Of a stretch of 34,339 nucleotides of DNA, positions 22,488 to 31,664 are shown piece by piece. Source of the stretch: DAOUMU01 sp034409055 (GTDB lineage: Bacteria > Chloroflexota > Anaerolineae > 4572-78 > J111); contig DAOUMU010000267.1 of assembly GCA_034409055.1 (NCBI GenBank), positions 1-34,339 on the forward strand, written 5' to 3'. The position numbers were made by a program, and so were the translations under genes. Position 1 is the stretch's first letter, and each line of letters begins with the position of its first letter. Under the pieces are notes generated by a model. It searched no databases and was not told the DNA's origin. It saw only the letters and a program-made list of their open reading frames with translations.

Positions 22488-24943
22488 GGTAGCCTGATCT
22501 CCACACTGTTGTCTTGACCGGGCAGATTGGACTCGGTGATGGTCAGACGTTGGCCGGAATCGAGCTGGTAGAGACCAAGCCGGAGGGCCACTGTCCCAGT
22601 CGTGGTTGGCAAGGCATGCACGTCGGCAATGACCTCACCGGGGGCCCACCAACTGGTGGGATAGGCGTTGTGGGTGGGGGGGGCGTCGGCCTGGACGATG
22701 GTCTGCCCGTTCGAGTCGAGCAGGTGCAGGAAGAGCACGTAATCTTCACTAACCGGAACCAGGGATTGCCAGTAGAGGGTAAGTTGGGCATGGGGGGACG
22801 AAGGATCGGGGGTAGTGCTTGATGAGCGAGAGGCTCCTTTTGGCTTGAAAGTAGAGGGAGTGAAATCGTAGCCGATGAGGTTGATGGCCTGGGCGAAATT
22901 GACGTGGGTGGTGTAGTTGGGCTGGTAGCGGGGCCACGTTTTGGGCACAATTTTGATTTGACCCACAATAGGGGTAACCTCGTTGCCGGCCGGGTCCAAC
23001 GCCGGAAAGCCGGCCCGCGTTTCTGACTCAAAGTCAAACAGGTTGATCGCCGTCCGAGCGACGATTGGTTCAGATACGTCGCTTTCCAGTTTAAGCGGAT
23101 AGTCGTCTCTAAAAACATCCCCAGGGTGAAGGTAACGAGTAGGCCGCAGGCCAAGGCCTGGGTAGGTTTCGCGTCGGGCCAGGACGCTGCCATCAGGCGC
23201 TAGCAGCACGGCTGCCACACTATAATTTTTATCCATCGCCGCCAGTACCTGCCACAAGGTACTGATTATCACTACGTCGCCCTGCCTGGCCTGAATTTCA
23301 GATTTGGCTGAGGCAGATTTTTGATCTTTGGGGTAAATATGGCCGCTGACCAGTTTTAGACTGTCCAGAAAAGTCAGGTTTACCTCGGTAGGGAGTAGGG
23401 AGTAGGGAGTAGGGAGTAGGGAATGGGGAGTAGGGAGTTGGGAATTGGCAGGGGCTCCAAACTCAAACTCATAACTCTCAACTGGTTCAGGTCTGAAAGC
23501 GGGGTAAAGGAGCCAACCGAGACTGTAGATATTGAGTAGCAGGAAGAGGGCCGTTACCAAACTACTGAAGCCCCAAGCTAAACGGCGGGGTAACAAAGCA
23601 TGCCAACCCAGGGCCAGTAACAGAGAAATGGCGGTGATGGCGGGAAAAATAAGACGGGTGTGAGAGACGGAGCCGACTTCCATCACCCAGCGCAGGTAGA
23701 GGACCAGGTTAAGACCTGTCCAGAGTAGCAGGAAGAAAATCTTGGCAAAGTCTATGTTTTCAAGGTTCATCGGTACCGGTTGGGTCTTTGGGCCCTGGAT
23801 CAGTTTGGCCAGCAAAGCGACCGTTAGACTGATCAGGCCAATACGGGTGAACCAGAAAAGCAGGCGGTAGACCCACTCCGGCGGGCGAATCTGGCCCCAA
23901 CCGAAGGTGGCCCAATAAGCTCGTTCGGTTTCAGCCCTTAAAGCCCAAACTTCGGCCAACGAGAGATGGTTGCGTCCGGCCAAATTGAGATGGGTTTCGG
24001 TAGCCAGCCACTCACCGTAAAGGTAATAATTGCGCACAAACCACCAACTGGTGAGGAGGGCCGTGATTGCCCCAATAATAACCCACCAGCGAATCATTTT
24101 CTGCAGGGGAGATTGGTGAGTCTCGCCCAGAAAAAATAAGCGCCAGAAGATGATAAAACTTACCAGGAAGAGGGTGGTCAGGCTACTGAGTTTGGTGAGC
24201 AGAGCCAGTCCGGTTAGTAAGCCAAGTAGAAGAGGGGGAAATAATGAACGAACGAAAGGCCGATGGGTGAACGAAACAGGGGTGGCTTGACCGGGTTGGC
24301 CGGTTTGCCATTCACGGGGTTCGGTAAATTTCAGGGCTAACAGGACCGTTAAACTGGTCAGAGCAGCCGAGAGGCTGTCGTTGCTCACGGTGGTGGACAC
24401 CCGGATGAATTGGGGGTTGAGGGCCGTCAGGGCGGTAGTGGTCACGATCAGGGGAAGGTTATTAGGAAAAAGATGGTGAGCAATCAAGAAAGTGCAGACA
24501 ACGGTGAGCAGACCAAAGGCCAAACTCCACCAGCGACCGATGTGAATGGCCAGGGCAGCCCGCTGATAGGGAAAGGCGTCCATCGGACTATGAATGACCA
24601 GATTCTGGTTATCGTTAATCAGTTCCCGCACCTCGGCAAAGCGCCAGTGGGGATTACGCTGCAAATGATCAAGTAGATTGTCGCTATCGATCCAAAAGGT
24701 ACTGGCCGCGACAATAGCGTAATAAAGGGGGTGCTGGGTACCTTCTTGATTCCACAGTTGACCGGGTACGGCCAACGGCAGCCCCTGCCCATCGGCCAAA
24801 TGTTTGACATAGGGATAATGCAGGGTTTCGTCGGAGTTTTCGAAAATAGGGGTTAGTGTGCTGTAACCTACCCCTAAAATTAGGAAAAGGGCCGCAAAGG
24901 CCCACCAGAAACGCGAGACCAGCGGTGTCTCGATTGTGTTCAA
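22484..24943 (-). CDS. GT-C-like membrane glycosyltransferase, paralog 1
   Basis: A membrane protein of about 819 residues. The N-terminal helix (WAFAALFLILGVGYSTLT) is followed by FENSDETLHYPYVKHLADGQGLP and EGTQHPLYYAIVAAS, the Asp-Glu/His first-loop motif of GT39/GT-C enzymes. Around twelve helices precede a C-terminal beta-rich part (LKLVSGHIYP, VVIISTLWQVLAAMDKNYSVAAVLL, later LTLYWQSLVPVSEDYVLFLHLL). It is a tandem paralog of the next gene. The start appears to be TTG at 24943, with TTGGAG about 12 nt ahead; no nearby in-frame ATG exists. It begins 31 nt after the SpoIIE-sensor stop and ends overlapping the next gene by 4 nt, so the three look cotranscribed. Confidence 0.82.
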   Translation of the reverse strand: MNTIETPLVSRFWWAFAALFLILGVGYSTLTPIFENSDETLHYPYVKHLADGQGLPLAVPGQLWNQEGTQHPLYYAIVAASTFWIDSDNLLDHLQRNPHWRFAEVRELINDNQNLVIHSPMDAFPYQRAALAIHIGRWWSLAFGLLTVVCTFLIAHHLFPNNLPLIVTTTALTALNPQFIRVSTTVSNDSLSAALTSLTVLLALKFTEPREWQTGQPGQATPVSFTHRPFVRSLFPPLLLGLLTGLALLTKLSSLTTLFLVSFIIFWRLFFLGETHQSPLQKMIRWWVIIGAITALLTSWWFVRNYYLYGEWLATETHLNLAGRNHLSLAEVWALRAETERAYWATFGWGQIRPPEWVYRLLFWFTRIGLISLTVALLAKLIQGPKTQPVPMNLENIDFAKIFFLLLWTGLNLVLYLRWVMEVGSVSHTRLIFPAITAISLLLALGWHALLPRRLAWGFSSLVTALFLLLNIYSLGWLLYPAFRPEPVESYEFEFGAPANSQLPTPHSLLPTPYSLLPTEVNLTFLDSLKLVSGHIYPKDQKSASAKSEIQARQGDVVIISTLWQVLAAMDKNYSVAAVLLAPDGSVLARRETYPGLGLRPTRYLHPGDVFRDDYPLKLESDVSEPIVARTAINLFDFESETRAGFPALDPAGNEVTPIVGQIKIVPKTWPRYQPNYTTHVNFAQAINLIGYDFTPSTFKPKGASRSSSTTPDPSSPHAQLTLYWQSLVPVSEDYVLFLHLLDSNGQTIVQADAPPTHNAYPTSWWAPGEVIADVHALPTTTGTVALRLGLYQLDSGQRLTITESNLPGQDNSVEIRLP
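23389..23444. repeat. TAGGGAG heptamer array inside the paralog-1 gene
   Basis: Eight 7-nt units in a row: four TAGGGAG, then TAGGGAA, TGGGGAG, TAGGGAG, TTGGGAA. On the - strand they encode NSQLPTPHSLLPTPYSLLPT, dropped into the linker between the membrane part and the C-terminal soluble part. Confidence 0.88.
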
Positions 24944-24974
24944 AATAAAGATACTCCAAGATTTTTTAATATGG

Positions 24975-27900
24975 CTACGTTTTTACGACCACCACGACGG
25001 TCATATCATCCGTTTGCTCTGCGCTGCCCATAAATTCCTGGGCGCTGTGGATAATATGATCGGCAATGGCTTGGGCATCTCGCGTGGCGACAATTTGATT
25101 GGTGACATCTTCGAGACGCTCAAAACTAAACAGTTCTCCATATTCATTTTGGGCTTCAACAATCCCGTCACTGGTGAAGATGATAGTGGTATAAGGATCG
25201 AGCAGGAATATATCTTCCTGGTAGACCTGGTAGGGGGCCGGAATCGAACCCACCGGCAGCCCACTGACCGGTAAAAAGCGACACCCATGCGACGTAGCCC
25301 CAATTGGGGCAATCATGCCCGCGTTGGCCACAGTGACCAGGCTACTTCTAGCTTCCCTCTCGATTTTTCCGTTCTTAGTAACGGGAGAAGGTTGAGGGGC
25401 AAAGGTGGCAATCTGCAACCCGACGTTCATTTTGTTTTCTTGAAGCCGGTTGTAAAGCGTTCGATTCAAGTGATTGAGTAACTCACTCGGTGTCAACTCT
25501 TCCTCGATCTTAGTATCAATGGCCGTAATAGTAGCGGCCATGTAAAGGGCAGCGGGAATGCCCTTACCACTGACATCACCAATAGCCACCCCCAATTGAT
25601 CTTCACCAATGGAAAAGAAGTGAAAAAAATCTCCCCCTATTTGCCGGGCCGGGATGCTGTTTCCGGCGATTTGTAAACCGGGTACCTCTGGGATGAATTG
25701 AGGTAACAGCGTTTTTTGAATACCGTGGGCAATCTCAAGCTCGCGTTCAAGCTCCCGCACCTCAATTTCATGCAGACGGGCATTTTCAAGAGCAATGGCC
25801 ACTTGATTGGCAAAAGCCATGGCCAGTTGTACGTCTTCTTCATTATAGGCGTCGATTTCTGTGTGATCAATACTAATAAGGCCAATGACCTTATCGCGAG
25901 CAATAAGCGGAATGCCCATCCACGATTTGATATAACTCCGATCAGGGTGTTTAAAAACACCGAAATGTTCTGCAATGTTGCCATTGACCATTGGCTGGCG
26001 GGTATGGATGGCAATGGAACCTGGCTCATTCTTGTCGAATGTTGCCGGAAAGGTCATGCCAATAACCTGCTCTGGATTTGGGAATCCACGTCCGGCAATA
26101 ACGCGTCGCCGCTTACCCTGGATCAAATGGATGGCCGCACTGTCATACTTGACCACGCGCCTCAATTGATCCAGGATATGCTCTAATACTTCATTCAGGT
26201 TCAGGCTAGAGCCAACCACAAAAGAGACTTCACGTAATGTTTCGGCCTGCACCCGTCGCTGATACTCTGATTCGTACAGTTGGGCATTTTGCAGGGCAAT
26301 GCCAAGTTGATCGGCCATAGCCTGTCCCAAAGAAATCTCCCATTGCTCAAAAGTCCGTTGGCGGCAGGTGTCCTCGGCGACGATCGCCCCGACAATCTCC
26401 CCCCGGATTTGCAAAGGGATGATCAAGAGCGACAGCGCCGTTGCTCCGGCCCATCCACCGGTGTTGGGCAGAGATTGAGCAGTATAGGGGGTAGTGGCTG
26501 GGGATGGCCCGGCTTGGGCATTTTCAATTACGACGGGCCGGTAAGTTCTCATCAATTGCCTGTAAACCAGGTCATTTTCCAGCGGGATTTGTTGTCCCTC
26601 CAGGCCTGCCTGGACATGGTGTCTCGCCCCCTCTCTGTCTTCAGTGGAAGCCAGCGGTTGGTCGTCCTGAAAGTTAATCTTCACGACGCCGCACCTGGCT
26701 TCAAAATCAAAAATTATCACGCTGCCTTGCCTCACGCCAAGCGCTTGTAAGTACTCTTGTAAAACAATGCTCATCAACGTTTGGGAGTCTTGAGTAGTGG
26801 CCAGGGCACTGACTACCTGATAAAGCGCCGTCATTTCTTCCAGGGTGCGCTGTGTTTGTTTCAGGTATTGGGCGTTTTCCAAGGCCACCGCAGCCTGATT
26901 GGCCAGCATACGGACCAGGCGAATTTCGTCGGTTGTGAACAGGCGCTCCTGGCCGGTTTCCCACAACTCGGCCCAGCCAATGGTTTCACCTTTAACCACT
27001 AAAGGCACTAACAGACGAGACAGGTAACCTTGTTTTTCCATATCTGCTCGTTCAGCCTCACCCAGAGCCGGATTGCTCAACTGGAAAAATACGGGTCGTT
27101 GCTGATTGATGATGACGGACAGAGCGGGACGTTTAGCCAGATTAAAAGAAAGATTCAGTTCGGCTTCACTGATCGGGGTCCTGTTGTCATTACTTAAAAA
27201 TTTTGCTTGAATGGCCCCTTTACGCAGCTTTTGGTTCCAACTGACAATGTGCCCCCCGCTGACCTTCAATGCCTGAACCATTTGCCGGATCAAGGTATTT
27301 AAAACCTCCCCGCTGTCCCAGGTGGTTGAAATCGTGGCGCTCGCTTCGTACAGGGTTTCCAATTCAATCAGGTTGCGTTGGGTTTCTTCAATCAGGCGGG
27401 CGTTGTTAATTGCCGACGAAGCCTGCTGGGCCAAATTCTCAAAAAAGCGCAGCTCGTCCTTAGTAAAAGGGGGGGGGGAGGTTCTGGTCACTATGATCAA
27501 ACCCATGATCCCTTTGAGAGCAGTCAGGGGAGCACACAGGAAGTGCTCCTCGTCTGTGATATTCACCCGACGTCCATACAGGGTATCACTTTCTGAGCCG
27601 GCAAAGTTTACCATCACCGCTTTACCGGTGGTCGCTACGGAGCCAACAACCCCCTGACCTACAGTCAGGGACGTTTTTTTAATTTGCTTCGCATGAAGGC
27701 CGTCCGAAACAATAGGCCGCAATGTTTGATTATCTTTTTCTAAAAAGTAAACGTGGCAGTTATCCGCGTTAAGTAAGGATTTGGCTTGCTCGACAATTTT
27801 CTCCAGCGTGGCTTGCAGTTCCAGTTGCTCTGAAATTTTGTGGCTGGTTTCCAGCAAGGTTTCCAATTCTTGAATATGGTGCTGATGTTTAAGCTCAATC

Positions 27901-28706
27901 TGCTTTAAGTCGGTCACATCGGCACTGATGATATAAACATCGGTGACCCGTTTTTCTGCTGACGCAGGTAGGTTTTCACCGATAGGATAAACATAAACCT
28001 GAACCCAGCGGTTCTCTCCGGATTGATTTTCCAGAGGATAATGAGGAATCGAAAATGGCTCGCCTGTAACCCGAGCCTGATCTAGAATATCTTTCAGACG
28101 ACTCAGGTTACTGGCCGATAGGGGGAGTTCCTCTATCCGACAGCCAATAGTGCTTGGTTGGGGGAGACCAAAGAACGTTTCTGCGGCTCGATTCCAGACA
28201 CGCACTCGGTTATCAGAGCCAATCAGTTGTACCGCCAATTGAGAAGTATCGCTGGCCAGGGCTTGGTCAAGAATTTTGCCAATGTTCAGATGAATGTCCG
28301 CCGCATTGCTACGCTGCTGGTCTAACCAGGTAGTCTGTAGGGCGGCTAACCGCCGGCCCAGAACCAGTAGCCCGGCCTCAGATAAAGAGACATAATCACT
28401 AACGCCTGCGGAGAGAGTTTCTAGCAGAATCTCATCTTCAGCCTTATTGAACGGGCTCTCTTGCAGCAGGATAATCGGCGTATCAGGATAAGCTGCCTTT
28501 AGCGATGATAGATTACCTGAAACATTACCTGCCAGTTGAGAAACGTCGAGCAAAATGGCCTGAGTCGGTTTCTGCTCGGTGATGGCTTCAGCAATGCCAC
28601 TGGCAATAGATAATCTGTAGCTGGCCAGATGTTGACCCAATACCTGCACAATTGCCGCAGCAACACAAAGCTGGTTTTCAATGAGAAGGATAGAAAATAC
28701 ATTCAT
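24975..28706 (-). CDS. REC-like/PAS/multi-GAF sensor with SpoIIE (RsbU-type) phosphatase
   Basis: A 1243-residue cytosolic signalling protein. Residues 1-125 resemble a response-regulator receiver, but the acidic pair and the lysine are not conserved (LLIENQ; DYVSLSE), so it is probably not phosphorylated. A PAS domain (about 145-265, with SDNRVRVWNRAAETFFG) is followed by four GAF domains (about 285-440, 450-615, 640-810, 835-985). After a coiled linker (ELEREL-EIAHGIQKTLLP), residues about 1015-1243 form a SpoIIE/PP2C phosphatase with metal-site motifs IGGDFFHFF, GDVSGKGIPAALYM, FTSDGIVEAQN and TDDMTVVVVV. Such enzymes dephosphorylate anti-anti-sigma or STAS-type proteins. No STAS or anti-sigma gene is in the window. 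It heads a run with two glycosyltransferase genes. No clear Shine-Dalgarno precedes the ATG. Confidence 0.92.
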   Translation of the reverse strand: MNVFSILLIENQLCVAAAIVQVLGQHLASYRLSIASGIAEAITEQKPTQAILLDVSQLAGNVSGNLSSLKAAYPDTPIILLQESPFNKAEDEILLETLSAGVSDYVSLSEAGLLVLGRRLAALQTTWLDQQRSNAADIHLNIGKILDQALASDTSQLAVQLIGSDNRVRVWNRAAETFFGLPQPSTIGCRIEELPLSASNLSRLKDILDQARVTGEPFSIPHYPLENQSGENRWVQVYVYPIGENLPASAEKRVTDVYIISADVTDLKQIELKHQHHIQELETLLETSHKISEQLELQATLEKIVEQAKSLLNADNCHVYFLEKDNQTLRPIVSDGLHAKQIKKTSLTVGQGVVGSVATTGKAVMVNFAGSESDTLYGRRVNITDEEHFLCAPLTALKGIMGLIIVTRTSPPPFTKDELRFFENLAQQASSAINNARLIEETQRNLIELETLYEASATISTTWDSGEVLNTLIRQMVQALKVSGGHIVSWNQKLRKGAIQAKFLSNDNRTPISEAELNLSFNLAKRPALSVIINQQRPVFFQLSNPALGEAERADMEKQGYLSRLLVPLVVKGETIGWAELWETGQERLFTTDEIRLVRMLANQAAVALENAQYLKQTQRTLEEMTALYQVVSALATTQDSQTLMSIVLQEYLQALGVRQGSVIIFDFEARCGVVKINFQDDQPLASTEDREGARHHVQAGLEGQQIPLENDLVYRQLMRTYRPVVIENAQAGPSPATTPYTAQSLPNTGGWAGATALSLLIIPLQIRGEIVGAIVAEDTCRQRTFEQWEISLGQAMADQLGIALQNAQLYESEYQRRVQAETLREVSFVVGSSLNLNEVLEHILDQLRRVVKYDSAAIHLIQGKRRRVIAGRGFPNPEQVIGMTFPATFDKNEPGSIAIHTRQPMVNGNIAEHFGVFKHPDRSYIKSWMGIPLIARDKVIGLISIDHTEIDAYNEEDVQLAMAFANQVAIALENARLHEIEVRELERELEIAHGIQKTLLPQFIPEVPGLQIAGNSIPARQIGGDFFHFFSIGEDQLGVAIGDVSGKGIPAALYMAATITAIDTKIEEELTPSELLNHLNRTLYNRLQENKMNVGLQIATFAPQPSPVTKNGKIEREARSSLVTVANAGMIAPIGATSHGCRFLPVSGLPVGSIPAPYQVYQEDIFLLDPYTTIIFTSDGIVEAQNEYGELFSFERLEDVTNQIVATRDAQAIADHIIHSAQEFMGSAEQTDDMTVVVVVKT

Positions 28707-28717
28707 ATCCAGTAATC

Positions 28718-28827
28718 TTTAAATTATGTAGGGTAAGTTGCTAACTTGCCCGTAGCACCGTAGACAAGTTGGCAACTTGTCCTACATCCCAAATTATGTA
28801 GGGTAAGTGGCTAACTTGCCCGTAGCA
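28718..28827. repeat. Palindromic dispersed repeat, copy 2 with partial tandem unit
   Basis: AAATTATGTAGGGTAAG leads into GTTGCTAACTTG, then CGTAGCACCGTAGA and CAAGTTGGCAACTTG, closing with TCCTACA, the complement of the leading TGTAGG. A second partial copy runs 28791-28827. It matches 129-191. It lies 12 bp upstream of the sensor gene start, between the divergent sensor and PBP genes, so it may influence the sensor promoter. The remaining stretch to 29008 has no other recognised element. Confidence 0.85.
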
Positions 28828-29008
28828 CAAGGCACAAAATGCGCTAGCACAATTCTACAATGAGCTAACCAATTTGGCAATGGGGCGATAGGACCGGTTA
28901 ACCCTATAGGGGTGTATTTCAATTTGAGGGCAGGTATATTGTGGTTTAACCAGTTGCTAAATCATAACTCGCCCCAAAACTGAAACGTATCCACTATAGG
29001 ACCTATTT

Positions 29009-29036
29009 TTGCACGTCGTCTGCTCAATGCTATAAT
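29009..29036 (+). promoter_or_regulatory. Promoter of the PBP gene, leaderless geometry
   Basis: TTGCAC (29009-29014) and a perfect TATAAT (29031-29036) are 16 bp apart. Only 8 nt separate the -10 box from the ATG at 29045, so transcription should begin at or next to the start codon. No Shine-Dalgarno is present. Confidence 0.75.
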
Positions 29037-29044
29037 CTTATGTT

Positions 29045-31171
29045 ATGAGCAGCGTAAAAATTCCCCGGCGTGTCTTTCTAAAAGGATTCGGTGTGGCCTT
29101 ACTGATTAGTGGCTGCACCGTTAAGCTACCGACGATGATGGTTGAACCAACTGCCACGCCCCTCCCTACCCCCACTCCGACCCCCCTACCCAGTGCCGAT
29201 GGCGTAACCCAAGCCTATCTGCTGGCCTGGAGCAGAGGGGATTATCAAACAATGTACGGCCTGTTGACCCCGACCTCGCAAATCCATATAAATCAACACC
29301 AATTTCAAGAGCAGTACGTTCAGGCTCTAACAGAAGCAACCGTCAATAAAGTTGAGACCCAACTGCAATCATTGCTGCATAACGGCGATCAGGCCTCGGT
29401 CACTTTTCACTCGACCTGGCAAACCAGGCTATTCGGTCCCCTCGATGCCGATAATCAAATGCGACTCAAATTTATGGAAGGCCGGTGGGGGGTCGAATGG
29501 CAACCGACGTTGATACTCCCTCAGTTAGGGGCGGGGGTTAGCCTGGCTTTTTTAAGCGAACAGCCAACCCGAGGCAACATTTACGATAAAAACTTTCACG
29601 CCTTGGCGGCCCAGGGCCAGATGGTCACTGTTGGCGTCATTCCCCAATACCTGGAAGAGAAGGAGGTCATCATTGGCCATCTATCGCGTATTACCAGGGT
29701 CAAGCCGGAAAAGATTGAGGCGGCCATTGCCGCTGCCAGACCGGATTGGTTTGTGCCCATCGCTGAAATAAGTTTTGAAACCAGTCTTGAATACGACAAT
29801 CTATTGAACAATCTGGTTGGCGTGGATCGTCGGGCGCATGAGATTCGCACCTACAATGATGGCGAAACTGCGGCTCACCTTATCGGCTATATGGGCACCA
29901 TTCCGGCCGAACGTAAACAGGAGTACCTGGCTGAAGGTTATCGAGGGGATGAGTTAATTGGCCTGGCCGGCGTCGAAAAATGGGCCGAGCGTGATTTGGC
30001 CGGGCAACGTGGTGGCCGTTTGGTGACTCTTTCCTCGACCGGTCAGGTACTGTCGGAGATTGCTACGATCACTGCCCAGGCCGGCAGTAGTGTTTATCTA
30101 ACCATCGATACCGTATTTCAGGCCACTGTTGAACATTTATTGGCTGAGCAACTGGGGGCTATTGTGGTGATGGACCCCAACACCGGGGCTATCCATGCCC
30201 TGGCCAGCCATCCGCGTTTTCAGCCGACAGTCTTTACCACCGGCTTTGACGTAGAGGCCTGGGCAGAACTTTACACCAATGAAAATCGCCCCCTGGTCAA
30301 CAGGGCGACGCAGGGCCTTTACCCACCTGGTTCTATTTTTAAAATTATTACCATCAGTGCGGGCCTGGAAGCGATTGGTTTGCGTCCAGAGAATACCTTC
30401 GTGTGTACCGGTAAATGGGATGGCCTGGGCAAAGAATTTGAAAAGGAATGTTGGTTAAAAACAGGTCACGGCAAAATCAATCTGATTGATGGTCTGACTC
30501 AAAGTTGCGATGTTGTTTTTTACGAAGTGGGCTTGGCTCTGCACAAGAGTGATCCCCAACTGCTGCCCAATTGGGCCCGTGCCTTTGGTTTAGGGGTACC
30601 CACTGACATCTTGGGGGTGACAGAAAGCGTCGGGGTTGTTCCTGATGATGCCTGGAAACGGTCCAATCTTAACCAACCGTTGTTTGATGGCGATGCGGTC
30701 AATTCGGCCATTGGCCAGGGATATATGCTCAGCACCCCTTTGCAAATTGCTCGCCTCCTGGCAGCCATTGGCAATGGTGGCCATTTGATGCGGCCGCGTC
30801 TGGTCGACCGAATTGTAGCCGTTGACGGTACCGAACAGATTTTTGAGCCGGAAGTGGCCGGAACACTACCCCTTTCACCTGAAAATCTGGCCCTCATTTG
30901 TGGCAGCCTGGAAGCGGTGGTCAGTGGCGCTCGTGGTACGGCTCGTCAGGCTTTCAAGGACATTACTTATACTGTGGCCGGAAAAACGGGCACATCTGAA
31001 TCGGGCCAGGAAGAACCGCATGCCTGGTTTGCCGGATATGCCCCTGCTGACAATCCGCGGGTAGCGATTGCTGTCCTGCTCGAGCATGCCGGTGAAGGTT
31101 CACAAAAAGCAGCTCCCTTGTTTAGGCAGGTCGTCGAAGCTTTTTTCGAGTGGGAAGCTGAACAAATTTGA
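29045..31171 (+). CDS. PBP2/MecA-like peptidoglycan transpeptidase, Tat lipoprotein
   Basis: A 708-residue penicillin-binding protein that cross-links peptidoglycan outside the membrane. The N-terminus combines a twin-arginine motif (IPRRVFLKGFG) with a lipobox (LISGC), so it is probably exported folded and lipid-anchored. A PT/PL-rich linker (about 37-52) leads to an NTF2-like MecA_N domain (about 52-150), a PBP dimer domain (about 170-330, RGNIYDKNFHALA) and the transpeptidase (about 350-700). Active-site motifs are SxxK in PPGSIFKIIT, SCD in TQSCDVVFYEVG (as in PBP2/MrdA), and KTG in VAGKTGTSES. No transglycosylase domain. The -10 box lies 8 nt before the ATG, so the mRNA is likely leaderless. 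Closest relatives are PBP2 and PBP2a-type class B enzymes. Confidence 0.93.
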   Translation: MSSVKIPRRVFLKGFGVALLISGCTVKLPTMMVEPTATPLPTPTPTPLPSADGVTQAYLLAWSRGDYQTMYGLLTPTSQIHINQHQFQEQYVQALTEATVNKVETQLQSLLHNGDQASVTFHSTWQTRLFGPLDADNQMRLKFMEGRWGVEWQPTLILPQLGAGVSLAFLSEQPTRGNIYDKNFHALAAQGQMVTVGVIPQYLEEKEVIIGHLSRITRVKPEKIEAAIAAARPDWFVPIAEISFETSLEYDNLLNNLVGVDRRAHEIRTYNDGETAAHLIGYMGTIPAERKQEYLAEGYRGDELIGLAGVEKWAERDLAGQRGGRLVTLSSTGQVLSEIATITAQAGSSVYLTIDTVFQATVEHLLAEQLGAIVVMDPNTGAIHALASHPRFQPTVFTTGFDVEAWAELYTNENRPLVNRATQGLYPPGSIFKIITISAGLEAIGLRPENTFVCTGKWDGLGKEFEKECWLKTGHGKINLIDGLTQSCDVVFYEVGLALHKSDPQLLPNWARAFGLGVPTDILGVTESVGVVPDDAWKRSNLNQPLFDGDAVNSAIGQGYMLSTPLQIARLLAAIGNGGHLMRPRLVDRIVAVDGTEQIFEPEVAGTLPLSPENLALICGSLEAVVSGARGTARQAFKDITYTVAGKTGTSESGQEEPHAWFAGYAPADNPRVAIAVLLEHAGEGSQKAAPLFRQVVEAFFEWEAEQI

Positions 31172-31510
31172 AGATTTGTTGTCAAATCAAGAAATAAGAT
31201 TGACATCCCTGAATTTTTGCGAATAATCACCTGAAAAGTTGTTGTCAGCACTATTTTTTGCCTCTTTTTATATCAATAAATCATGCGGTGCAAAATAAAA
31301 AGAGATAGGCGATCCTAAAAAACAAAACGGGATTGTAGTAAATATAGGGTTTGTATATATAAATCTTTCACCTTTTCTTGTTTTATAGGGATAATACCTT
31401 AGATAATAATTTGCATTTTGATATTTTGCCCCACTAATTCGTCAATAAATTTTTATTGATAACCGGTGTTGTCAGCTTCTGTGATCAAAAATGTGATAGG
31501 TGTGGCACAA
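31172..31510. other. AT-rich gene-free stretch upstream of the roadblock gene
   Basis: No gene is supported. A perfect palindrome, TCAATAAA-TT-TTTATTGA, occupies 31442-31459. TGTGAT occurs twice 12 bp apart (31480-31485 and 31492-31497), with TGTGGC next, just upstream of the roadblock promoter, which could be activator sites. A weak stem, GATTTG-TTGT-CAAATC, lies right after the PBP stop and lacks a U-run. Confidence 0.45.
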
Positions 31511-31539
31511 TTGACATAGTCTTGTAGTTGTGCTATGAT
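31511..31539 (+). promoter_or_regulatory. Strong sigma-70-type promoter of the roadblock gene
   Basis: Perfect TTGACA (31511-31516) and TATGAT (31534-31539) with a 17-bp spacer. The start of transcription should be near 31546, leaving a leader of about 119 nt before the ATG at 31665. Confidence 0.85.
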
Positions 31540-31545
31540 GAATTC

Positions 31546-31664
31546 ATCCTTAAGAAGTTCGCAAACTCAGATTTTGACTGTCAAAAAAGCGATTCGTTAA
31601 ACATCTAGTTTGACAGGAGCTAACAAGGGCTTAGACTACCTTTTTGAAAGGAGAGACGGACACA
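31546..31664 (+). promoter_or_regulatory. Structured 5' leader of the roadblock gene
   Basis: Two exclusive pairings are possible: TTTTGAC (31572-31578) with GTCAAAA (31580-31586), too tight for an RNA hairpin but a DNA palindrome; and CTGTCAAA (31578-31585) with TTTGACAG (31609-31616), an 8-bp stem. Nearer the gene, CCTTT (31639-31643) pairs with AAAGG (31647-31651), which hides the Shine-Dalgarno AAAGGAGA. The leader may limit translation; no known riboswitch class is recognised. Confidence 0.45.

Noticed and set aside
31420..31470. Third copy of the MITE family
   Set aside because: TTTTATAGGGA and CCCCACTA resemble the MITE interior, but no inverted ends or target duplication could be found.
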